From: Acanthaster planci
Taxonomy: Eukaryota > Echinodermata > Asteroidea > Valvatida > Acanthasteridae
Assembly: GCF_001949145.1 (NCBI RefSeq)
Contig: NW_019091554.1
Coordinates: 413,898-424,291, forward strand
Length of the DNA: 10,394 nt
Reading direction: 5' to 3'
In this document: positions 1-7,542 of the stretch, piece after piece
Layout of the letters: every line of letters starts with the position of its first letter
How positions within the stretch are numbered: position 1 is the first letter of the stretch
Made by a program: the position numbers and the translations under genes
Notes under the pieces: model-generated
The model's database searches: none
What the model was told of the DNA's origin: nothing
The model's input: the letters and a program-made list of their open reading frames with translations, nothing else

Positions 1-468
1 TATTTTCTAGTTTTAATTGCATAAATTGGTGCAGAAACATGACAAACGCACTGTACATGTAAACCCTGAAACTGAAGCAAAGTGAGTAACCGACACTGTT
101 TACATTGGTAGAGCTGGCAGGACTGGCCTCCTGCAGCCTTCATAGATAAAGATGATGATGTCACCTTCCCTGCTTCAAAAAGAACGAAATCCTAGTTTCA
201 GAGGGGACTACATTTTTAAAAGAGAAATTCGCCTCATGAATGTGTTCAGTGTACATTATTTTTACCATATTTTAAATATGAATCAAATTTAATGAATTTT
301 TGAAACAGTTGATGATTGGCTCTTGACAGCAAATTAGTAATCCATATGAAGACGATGGAATACTTAGGAATAATGGTGCTGTTACTGATGAGCACAAATT
401 CAAATTTGACCTGCAGTTCCAGAGATGAGTGGGCCATTGATGGTACTTATACCTTGGGGGTTGAGTTC

Positions 469-895
469 ATGAATAATTCAAATACATTTCTTAGCTTATC
501 ACAGTCCTACCAACATGAACGGGTTTGCAAGCTGTTCAGTCTCAAATACATCTCATGAATAATTCATGATTGAATTTTGTAGTGTACATGCAGCACAGCC
601 CCAGTCGCAATCCCAGACATGTACATGTAGGTGATACTGATGTGCAGGTGTAATTCAGATTTGTGGATGCCGGCTACCTAGACATTTACATCAGATAGAC
701 CTTGTCATTCTTGAGGTGTACTCTACATATTCTTTAGACCCTCCCCTTTGATTAATAAACTACGAATTATTCGTTGTGCAGCACTTACAAATTAAGCTTC
801 ACCCAAGACCTTCCCACACATGAATAATTCATATTTTCCATAGTGAAGTAGCGAATTGTCTTCCTTTGGACAAGCCCGTTTTATGAATAATTTAT
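469..895. repeat. Cluster of ATGAATAATTCAT-type palindromes
   Basis: A 13-bp palindrome recurs: ATGAATAATTCA at 469-480, ATGAATAATTCAT at 555-567 (extended to TCATGAATAATTCATGA at 553-569) and at 820-832, ATGAATAATTTAT at 883-895, and ACGAATTATTCGT at 762-774 as a variant. Sequence between copies is not repeated. The motif resembles POU class IV (Brn-3) binding sites. It could be a regulatory cluster in an intron or chance in AT-rich DNA. Confidence 0.45.
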
Positions 896-1440
896 GTTTA
901 TTTTTCAGTGTTGGCAGTTTAAATATACATATGCATACTATTATGACATGTTTATACATGTCACCTTTGCATGCCAGTACGGTGCCTTGCATCTGAAGTC
1001 ATGGACATGTACATGCATACCACAGTGCATGTACGGTGTACATCATGTACAGCATGAGCCATTTTGCTGGAACGTGCACATTGCATGACAGCATAATGAC
1101 ATTAGTGAAGAACGACCCATAGAAGCCAGCTATGGCGATATCACAAATTTACAGTGTAGTGTTACCCACCGATCCAATTTTCAATGCTGTATGCTGAGGT
1201 TTCTGAGAGGCAGGAATAAGTACATGTACGGTAACGGCTAGCTAATGTACATTATCATATGGCTTGCTGCATTGAAGGTTTTGGTAGGTCTTATATAATT
1301 CACAAAGGCTGTATTTGGTTTAGTACATAATTAAAGAAGAGTTTTGGTTGGTGGTGCTGCTTTACATAATGTTTGTGAGAATAAATGAAAATTTATGATA
1401 AAATGATTGTGGAACAAGTACATGTACATGTATATATGTA
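617..1440. repeat. Scattered ACATGTACAT palindromic motifs
   Basis: Self-complementary ACATGTACAT or GTACATGTAC motifs occur at 617-629, 1005-1018, 1220-1229 and 1418-1431, with looser TGTACATG copies at 52-61, 582-589, 1026-1053 and 1803-1811. The copy at 1418 runs into TATATATGTA. They are dispersed rather than one tandem array and look like a genome-wide simple motif. Confidence 0.5.
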
Positions 1441-2255
1441 TGGGTCACATCTAAACAAATGAGATTTCTTAGTTGATAGGGTCCTGAGTGGGAGGCAACA
1501 AAGTCATGTGAAAATGACTCATGGTTAGAAAGCTTGCATTTAGAGTGTTTGATTGTGTATATTATGAACCCTCATAGTGTTAACTTTGACAGAATTTAGA
1601 CCACAAGGCAAGGAGAATATGCCTGTAGCTGACATAGACTGCAATGAAAGGTGATCTCAAAATGTTAACGTTCTTGTATATGTTCAGCAGACAAATCGAT
1701 TTTACAATCAATTTTTTTGGGGGGGGCCTTCATTTTGACATCTTTATGCACACTGTTCCGCTTGTGTAAAATTGGATGGAATTATTAATATATACTGGCA
1801 CAGTGTACATGTGATGTTTCCATATGGCACCTGTGCACGTTGCACATATGGTGCAGAGGGCTGGAGTGTGATAGGCACTGCATTGAACGCTATGGCAAGA
1901 ATTCTGTGATATCCTCCTTGTTGTCCTGTTGTGTCAATAGATTAATCTATTTTGCCAGAATTTAACCAGCAGTGTTTGTTTCCCATGTAGACAGTAATTG
2001 CCTTGTTCTGAATTTCCAAAATGTTACACCAGCTAAGCTTCTTGCACCATTATTATTAATTGTCACATTATTTGTATGCATGCATCAGGTACATGCGTAG
2101 TACGGTACCGTCATTTTTGTTAATGTTTGAAGTAAATTCATTTTTGCATTGACATGTGAAATGCAATGAATTGTATAATTTTAGAGGTAAGCAGGCCTAC
2201 CAGTACTGTGAATATTTTTGTAAACATGAACATGTTATTCAATATGGGTGTAAAC

Positions 2256-2502
2256 CAGGGCCTTTTTCCAATACTCGACTTCAGCTCTGTCCCAGGCTTC
2301 AACTGTATTTTTACTACCTGACTTTGAAGTTGTAAGCGCAGTGGTCAGTCAGATAGTGCCACAAACCATCAAGTAAGATGCAAAAGAGCAAAATATTATC
2401 GTAGTTCAATTTAATTTAAACGCTTCAGGCCCACAATCGGGGATTGGTTTCTCAGACAAAGCCTGAGATGGAGACAAAGTTGAGTATTGGAAATCGGCCC
2501 AG
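2256..2502. mobile_element. hAT-like MITE with 42-bp inverted repeats
   Basis: The left arm (2256-2297) and the reverse complement of the right arm (2461-2502) match at 32 of 42 positions, including 12 in a row (TTTCCAATACTC). The left terminus CAGGGCC is the typical start of hAT-type elements; the right terminus is CTGGGCC when reversed. The 163-bp interior has no coding capacity, so it is non-autonomous. An 8-bp target duplication is not clear (GTGTAAAC versus GAAAAAAG), so the copy is old or the assignment is wrong; a generic foldback element is the alternative. Confidence 0.5.
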
Positions 2503-3078
2503 GAAAAAAGAAGCGATTGAGGTAACTTACGGAGCACGGAGACAAGGTGGATGCAAGACGACCTTTAAAAATACTGAGCCAAACTGCAACGGAGCTTCTG
2601 TCTGTGGCATTTCTAATTTATAGCCGTAACAATGGATTCTGACTCGGTGAATATATGAGAAGACATGCCCCCTTGCTAGCCAGGCATGACTGGCATTTCA
2701 ATCCCCTTTTGATTACACCCCAGCCGGATGCGCTCCCACTTGTGTGTACATACATTCTTTGATAGGTCCACTTCCACGTGTACATTAAACATGTTTGATA
2801 GTTGTAGGTACCGGTATTTGGGTATAAATTGAAGCACATAACTGCATTTCAGCTGATGTCAGGAAGTCGAATGCCCAAACAGAATTTAAGAGCCTGATTT
2901 GCCAGAGCTGCTAACCAGATAAAGCTAATTTATAGGCTTGGGAAAGTTAAGCTGGGGAACCAGCATGCATTGAGTGATGTTTTCAGCTGGCAAACAGGTC
3001 GCTGATGCTGAGGAGAGGGAATCTGCTTATGTAACCAATAGGGAGCAGTACAGTTGTGACTTGATTGGTTTTGTTCAG

Positions 3079-3200
3079 GTTTATGATCTGCTGTGACCAG
3101 TGTGAAGAGTGGTACCACGGGTCGTGCGTTGACATCACCAAGACTGAAGGCAAACGACTGAATCGGGAAAAGCTACAATGGATATGCCCAGTCTGCATCG
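3079..3200 (+). CDS. DIDO1: Exon a: C-terminal part of PHD finger
   Basis: The 122-nt exon follows a TTGTTCAG acceptor (AG at 3077-3078) and ends at a GTGAGA donor (3201). It enters with the last base of a split codon and leaves with one base (phase 2 in, phase 1 out), with 40 whole codons from FMICC to CPVCI. The visible ligand pattern is CDQC, then WYHGSC, then WICPVC, which are the last six of the eight ligands of a C4HC3 PHD finger. The first CxC pair must come from an upstream exon. The Trp in CEEWYH is at the position that forms the H3K4me3 aromatic cage in DIDO1-type fingers, so methyl-lysine reading is plausible; this is inferred, because the other cage residue would be upstream. The sequence closely resembles the DIDO1 finger (RFMICCDxCEEW pattern). 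Reading on into the intron stays open to 3409 by chance. Confidence 0.93.
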
Positions 3201-3540
3201 GTGAGAGAAGAAAGATCTCATTCCATGGGTTGCAAATGTTGCTGTTCACCCACCCAAATGGAAACACATTTGTTGACATTACAACCTTTTACCTTGTTTA
3301 TACTGCAGCAAAATGGGCTGAAGTTTATGATTTGATAATTGGGTTAACGCTAACATTCCAACCTAACCAAAAACTAATGTTAGGAAGGAGCCAGTGGCAC
3401 ACGCTTTAGATATTCATAACGTAAGAGAACAAGAATAACTTGAAATTAATGATTTCAGGGCTTACTCTTGTCCTAAATCTACAAAAATAGAGCGAAATGA
3501 GGGCTGGATTTCAGCGTGTCTTAATATTTGGTTTTGACAG
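3201..3540 (+). other. Intron between exons a and b
   Basis: 340 bp, donor GTGAGA, acceptor TTTGACAG, phase 1. The frame of exon a happens to stay open until a stop at 3407-3409. No motif or repeat is recognised in it. Confidence 0.85.
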
Positions 3541-3785
3541 AGAAAGCAAAACGAGAGAGTAAGAGGGAAATGAAGAGTGCCAAGGCAGGAGAAACAACCA
3601 ACCCTCCCGCCGAGAAACCCATAGACAAACCCGCCCCTCAGCCAACCCCGGAGAAGGCCGCCAAAGAGAGCGCTGATGTCAAAGGTGAAGAGGCAGATAT
3701 CAGCAAACCTGAGTCAAAGGAAGGAACTGAGAAGTCCCCGGAACCTCCGCATTCCACCAAGAAAAAGAGGCTGAAATTCTACAAG
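3541..3785 (+). CDS. DIDO1: Exon b: Lys/Glu/Pro-rich linker
   Basis: The exon follows GGTTTTGACAG (AG at 3539-3540). The base left by the previous exon plus AG makes a Glu codon, followed by 81 codons starting KAKRESKREMK and ending KKKRLKFYK. It is low-complexity and highly charged: an AKR/KRE basic start, a Pro-rich centre (PAEKPIDKPAPQPTPEKAA), an acidic part and a basic KKKRLK end. The KKKRLK run could be a nuclear localisation signal (inference). GC content and codon use are clearly coding-like compared with the flanking AT-rich intron. The chosen donor is AAG|GTTGGT at 3786. It is weaker than consensus (T at +3), but it is the only GT that keeps phase 0 before the in-frame stop eleven bases further on, and it joins in phase to the next exon to give YK-HCIGPGC, much like the KKCIGPGC of DIDO1. 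Confidence 0.85.
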
Positions 3786-4067
3786 GTTGGTCATTAAAAC
3801 ATAGCTTGTTAGTTGGCATATTGAAACAGGCTCAAGTTTGACATCATGTAGTTTTTAACTTTATGGACAGTTTTGTACAGTTTGGGAATATTTGTAAAAA
3901 CTTAATTTCTCAAGCTATTTTTTTTCGCCCCCCCATATTTTTTTTGCCCTGACCCATCAAGGTCATTCAAAGTTCATATAAGTTGATAGTCACTTTCACT
4001 CTCTCAGCATCTTCAAGACATTCAAAACTTCCTGAGTATTTGAAAGATGTATAAAATCACATAGACA

Positions 4068-4456
4068 CTGTCAAATTGCCTTGAGCATCTCCAGGAATGG
4101 ATGGCCTCTAATTTGTTAAAGCTCAACTGTGACAAAATTGAATTTCTTGTACGCAAGCACGGCTGTATTCGTTGGATGTCTCTCTCACTCTATCGGACAT
4201 TTGCATTCTTCCAGCATCCACTGCTAAAAGTCGCGGTGTCGAGTTTGATTCAGCTCTTAAAATGGAACGACGTGTTTCATTTCTATGTCACGGACTCCAT
4301 TACCATCTTTCTAATATGCAAGTATCAGATCATACCTAAGTGCTAATGTATGTGAGCATGCTATCCGAGCTATTGTGTTGTCCCAACTTGACTATGCTAA
4401 TTCACTACTGTATGGATGTCAACTAGTAACCCTAAAACAGTCTAACGTGATCAGAA
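4068..4456 (+). pseudogene. CR1/L2-like reverse transcriptase remnant, 5' part
   Basis: Three reading frames in turn encode pieces of the palm-to-thumb region of a non-LTR reverse transcriptase. Near 4068-4145 it reads LEHLQEWMASNLLKLNCDK then IEFLV; near 4229-4320 it reads SRGVEFDSALKMERRVSFL; from 4321 it reads SIRSYLSANVCEHAIRA then SQLDYANSLLYG. These are classic CR1/L2/Jockey-group patterns (WMxxNxLKLNxxKTEF, LGVxxDSxLxMxxH, SRLDYCNSLLYG). At least two frameshifts and one stop make it dead. The catalytic YADD motif should lie just 5' and is not seen, so the element is 5'-truncated, as such insertions usually are. It breaks off within NVIR, in the middle of a conserved block. Confidence 0.85.
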
Positions 4457-5511
4457 CGCTTCTGTCATGAAATTGGACGGACGAACAAACGACCAAAACA
4501 GGCCGAATTAACTTCAAAGAAAGAAAACGTAAAGAAAAAACGTTTAATTGAAAATGATAAATAAACAAATTGAAATTATGTACAGTAAGTACAAAGAAGT
4601 AATTGCCAGTGCCATTGGTATACCCAGACCTTATTCAGAGTCATTGGGTGCCTTTCATGGGAACAAGGATCATCTACAAAAATTGAAATGACCCAAAGCT
4701 CTTCAAATCTCTGTCCTTTTTTTGATGAGTTTTGATCGATTTCCAAAAATTGAAACAAAATCCACACAAAACATTACAAATCAACTACCAACCCTTTCTG
4801 CATTTCAATGGATCTTGGCCAAATACTTTTGCGAGGCAGAAAACACGTCACAATAATATAACATTTAAGCACATTCAGTCTTCATACAAATCCAACAATA
4901 TGAACGATGTAAAACTTACAGTAATCCGGGGGATCGTGCACTTAAATTTCAGGCGGAAGCTGTGTGGAGACTGGTCAATTCCTTAGGGTGTCAGTGGTAC
5001 ATGTATCAAGAACTTGTATCAAACTCTGGCCCATGGCCTCAGAATCTCAGTTGGCCAACCCTTTACCTGCAGTGGCCGTACCCATCGCCCGTCGGTTCGG
5101 GTGGCGACCCAACACAGCCAGCTCTTGGCAACTCTCTCGTCAAACACACTGACGGACACCCATCTTCATCCAACGCATGAATTGATCTCTATCACTCAAC
5201 ACTTACAATCAGCCCCGGAAAAACGCACGTTCAACTGGACTGACTTTTTCCTACTGAATGAAATGAACAAAAAGATAATCAGAACGCACTCTGAGTTCAC
5301 CACAAATCGGGACTCAGAATATGTGGTGACTTTGTTGGCGAAAAGTTACAATTGTGCAATGATGATGAAATATAATAGCAGGTCTTATCAAATGTGCACA
5401 AAGGGAAAACAGGAATAGTAAATGCACAGAGACAGATTTAGGATAAAAAAATTACAACACAAAAAAAAATGGAATAACTTTGGCAATGGAATCAACTCGT
5501 CTGTATTATAA
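4457..5511. mobile_element. About 1.05-kb insertion inside the retrotransposon remnant
   Basis: The retrotransposon reading frame stops matching after NVIR (about 4456) and resumes with HLKRVQNGAAKL at 5512, so the DNA between is a later insertion. I cannot classify it: I see no terminal inverted repeats or recognised protein. An open frame at 5014-5418 and a short reverse frame at 4576-4767 carry no known motif. A 10-bp word ATCAGAACGC is present at 4450-4459 and again at 5278-5287, and TCTGT is at both edges (4461-4465, 5500-5504). Neither is a convincing target duplication. Borders are good to about 10-15 bp. Confidence 0.55.
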
Positions 5512-5904
5512 CATCTTAAGAGGGTTCAGAATGGGGCCGCTAAGCTGATCTTCAAGGCCTGGAAGCATGACCATGTCACCCCATTGCTAAGAGAATTGCG
5601 TTGGCTTCCAGTCAAGCAACGCTTCAAATTAAAGATCCTGACTATTGTCTCCAAGAGTATCCAAAACAAAGCTCCAGAGTACATGAACTCTCTCATCCTT
5701 CCACATCAGTCCATGCGTCGTGGTCTTCGTTCTAGTACAGACAGTGCCCTGCTCCATTTTCCTCTGACATACACCACAGCTGGTGACGATGCTTTCCGGG
5801 CATGTGCTCCTAGACTTTGGAACGAGCTTCCAAGATTCATTTCTCTGTCCCCTTCTTTGGAGGTTTTCAAGAAACATCTCAAAACTCTATTTTTCGTTCA
5901 GTAA
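5512..5904 (+). pseudogene. CR1/L2-like reverse transcriptase remnant, 3' end
   Basis: An open frame of 130 codons ends at TAA 5902-5904. Motifs in order: LKRVQNGAAKLI, HVTPLLRELRWLPVKQRFKL, a linker with SKSIQNKAPEYM, RSSTDSALLHFP, DDAFRACAPRLWNELP and FKKHLKTLFF. This is the characteristic C-terminus of L2/CR1-clade ORF2 proteins (RVQNAAARL, HWLPV, FxxxAPxLWNxLP). It continues the same protein as the 5' part upstream and is in better condition, with no internal stop. No clear 3' tail repeat or target duplication is seen after 5904. Confidence 0.9.
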
Positions 5905-6076
5905 TTGAATGAACCATAATATCATTTTTCTTCTTTTATTAATGATATAAAAAGCTGGGAAACAACTTACAGTTTGTAAGATCATATATCTACGACAAGT
6001 AAATTTAAATGGGAAGATTTTGTGGAAATGTTGAGGCTTTTTTTGGTTCAAACTTTACCGATAGCCACCCCCACCC

Positions 6077-6082
6077 AAGCAG
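6077..6082 (+). promoter_or_regulatory. Tandem NAGNAG splice acceptor of exon c
   Basis: The sequence AAGCAG offers two AG acceptors three bases apart behind a C-rich tract. Both keep phase 0. Products differ by one Gln just before HCIGPGC. Which is used cannot be told from DNA; the second (CAG) fits the general preference. Confidence 0.6.
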
Positions 6083-6262
6083 CATTGCATCGGCCCTGGG
6101 TGTCAGAGTTGGGCACGGCCTGGTTCCATCTACTGCAGCAGTGACTGCATAGTCCGGCACGCCCGGCAGTCAATCCGAATGATCCACCAAGAGAAGGAGA
6201 AGTCCTTGGGAACCAAGTGGAGGAGAGACTCCACAGGGTCAGTCGGAAACAAGAATATCTTG
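6083..6262 (+). CDS. DIDO1: Exon c: Cys-rich zinc motif (DIDO1/CFP1-like)
   Basis: Sixty codons in phase 0 run from HCIGPGC to NKNIL, ending at a good GTAAGA donor (6263). Key residues are CIGPGC (Cx4C), ten residues, YCSSDC (Cx3C), then IVRHA. This closely matches DIDO1 (CIGPGC, VYCSNDCI, KHA) and the C-terminal zinc region of CXXC1/CFP1 (CLGPGC, YCSDDC). It probably binds one zinc ion. A basic or charged tail follows, containing EKEKSLGTKWRRDST. The exon lies downstream of a retrotransposon remnant in a 2.3-kb intron. The acceptor is a tandem AAGCAG (6077-6082) behind a C-rich tract; using the first AG adds one Gln. The in-frame open stretch is short because a stop follows soon after the donor, so simple ORF finding would miss it. 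Identification rests on the motif and on matching phases on both sides. Confidence 0.88.
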
Positions 6263-7197
6263 GTAAGAGTTTAGACATGTAGGTGTCGTAAAACCAACCA
6301 AAAATATGGTGTCATTGTACCACATGTACACTGTACACGCACACAACTCTACAATTGAATTAAATTGGAGTTTTTATTTCTTGTAAAATGCTCATACTTG
6401 GAGTCAGCGTGTTCCCACAAAATTTCCTGCAACACAAAGTTTATCACCCGTCTCTCTAGATGCATCACGCACACTAACCACGCGATATACGGACATTGAT
6501 CCCCATATTGTTGTCATGATTACCTGGCTACGTTTGTGCATAGCAGTGTGAATTTTCCTTGTCAGCAATTTATATGCTTACGTTAAAGCAGCTGTTTGTC
6601 ACCTTTTTTGCGGCAAAATTTGGTAGCTTTCGTCCCCATTCAGTCAGTATAAAAAACACCAACCCTATTTTTGAGAGGCATGTGTTTGGAAGCAGAGCTA
6701 TGTTTTTTCTTGGCCTTAGTTGGGACCCAAATGATACGATGTGAACATTGTAGTTTGCACCAGTTGCCATCCAGTTTTTCACATAGAAATGTTTGCCAAA
6801 CCATTTTCTTTACAAACTGTAGGGCGTTGCTTCCTGAGTCAGTTTTTGCAAGAAGGTTGGAAGCAAAGGAAGTGTAGGTAGAGAAGAAGCATCTGGGTAA
6901 AGCGGTTGTTAGGAAAGGTACCCTCTCCCAACAACTTGTGGATATCCTGGAGAAAGTTACTCAAAAATGAAAGCTTTCCTGTAGCTTTCTCTGAAGGGAT
7001 TACCTTGAGCCTCTTGCCTTTACATTGCCTTATGACATTGCCCAAAAGAGGCAACTCAGGATTTGATCACATCTGAGAAAGTTCAGTAGGTACGTTTTTT
7101 CAGTGACCGGCATATAGCCACGCTGAATCCACATTAACTTATCAAGTCTCCACCAAGAATCTCAATAATCCATTGTTGAAACCGGTCTGGTACCCAG
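6263..7197 (+). other. Intron between exons c and d
   Basis: 935 bp, donor GTAAGA, acceptor TACCCAG, phase 0. A reverse-strand open frame at 6839-7054 (71 codons, including GKRLKVIPSEKATGKLSFLS) looks slightly protein-like but matches nothing I recognise. The rest shows no repeat or motif. Confidence 0.75.
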
Positions 7198-7378
7198 AGC
7201 CCTACTAGCCATAAGCATGAGCCTGAGCGCATCCCTGTCTTGGAACGTCACACGGGTAAGGTACGGACAGGTCTGTCGGCACCCATCCAGGAACAACTCT
7301 ATGACTTCCTGGAGAGGCACCCATCATATGAGGTCTTGCGTCCTGGCATGCAGCACGGCGTGGCAGCATTCTATTCAT
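7198..7378 (+). CDS. DIDO1: Exon d: conserved-looking module of unknown function
   Basis: Sixty codons run in phase 0 from SPTSHKHEPE to GVAAFYS and leave one base before a strong GTGAGT donor (7379). The chosen acceptor is GGTACCCAG (AG at 7196-7197). Another AG at 7214-7215 is also in phase and would drop six residues. The encoded part RIPVLERHTGKVRTG, then SAPIQEQLYDFLERHPSYEVLRPG, looks like a small folded module rather than a linker: it has hydrophobic residues at helix-like spacing and few low-complexity runs. I know no named domain for it. Lying between the zinc motif and the TFIIS domain, it may be conserved in invertebrate relatives such as Pps, but I cannot check that here. Confidence 0.83.
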
Positions 7379-7542
7379 GTGAGTTCAGATTTTTGATACA
7401 TTTGATGTTGAATAGGGAAACTTTTCTTCTGCAGAAAAGCATATCAGCAAAGCTGGTCTGCGATGTTAAACTAAATGTTGCTTTTGAATGGCACGCCATC
7501 CAATTTTTGGTAAAACATTTGCTGTTATCATTTGATTCACAG
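7379..7542 (+). other. Short intron between exons d and e
   Basis: 164 bp, strong GTGAGT donor, acceptor TTTGATTCACAG, phase 1. It is AT-rich with nothing else to note. Confidence 0.88.

Larger units (their letters stand above)
1..3078. other. Upstream intron or intergenic DNA, no convincing exon
   Basis: This AT-rich stretch is presumably mostly the intron before the PHD exon. I looked for a coding piece with the missing CxC half of the PHD finger (YCICR-like) ending in phase 2 at a GT donor and found none. Open stretches are short and lack domain motifs. It contains the hAT-like inverted-repeat element at 2256-2502, a palindrome cluster at 469-895, many ACATGTACAT motifs and a T/G homopolymer run near 1711-1727. 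The PHD start is either further upstream or in a form I failed to recognise. Confidence 0.6.
3786..6082 (+). other. Intron between exons b and c, carrying nested mobile DNA
   Basis: 2297 bp, phase 0. Holds two T8/C7-rich runs near 3918-3955, the two parts of a CR1/L2-like retrotransposon (about 4068-4456 and 5512-5904) and the roughly 1.05-kb DNA between them. No host exon is needed here, because the phases and protein of exons b and c join directly. The 180 bp between the retrotransposon stop and exon c show nothing further. Confidence 0.8.

Noticed and set aside
316-558. Open frame of 80 codons on the + strand as a gene or exon
   Set aside because: It has no motif, no usable splice sites in phase with the downstream gene, and AT-rich codon use. 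A neighbouring frame reads NPYEDDGILRNNGAVTDEHK (about 333-392), which looks slightly acidic and protein-like, but it stops soon after (TGA at 424-426) without a GT donor, so I did not call it either.
1619-1655. Possible exon ending at AATGAAAG|GTGATC as the missing PHD part
   Set aside because: The phase would fit, but the encoded residues (NMPVADIDCNER) lack the CxC pair and any similarity to the DIDO1 finger.
3201-3409. Extension of the PHD exon to the stop at 3409
   Set aside because: A consensus GTGAGA donor lies directly after the last zinc ligands, and the phase matches exon b. The extra residues have intron-like composition.
5014-5418. 134-codon frame inside the insertion as an element protein
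   Set aside because: No motif of reverse transcriptase, transposase, gag or helicase is visible. Kept only as part of the unclassified insertion.
6048-6278. Reverse-strand open frame of 76 codons over exon c
   Set aside because: It is the antisense shadow of the zinc-motif exon, which has clear family motifs on the + strand.
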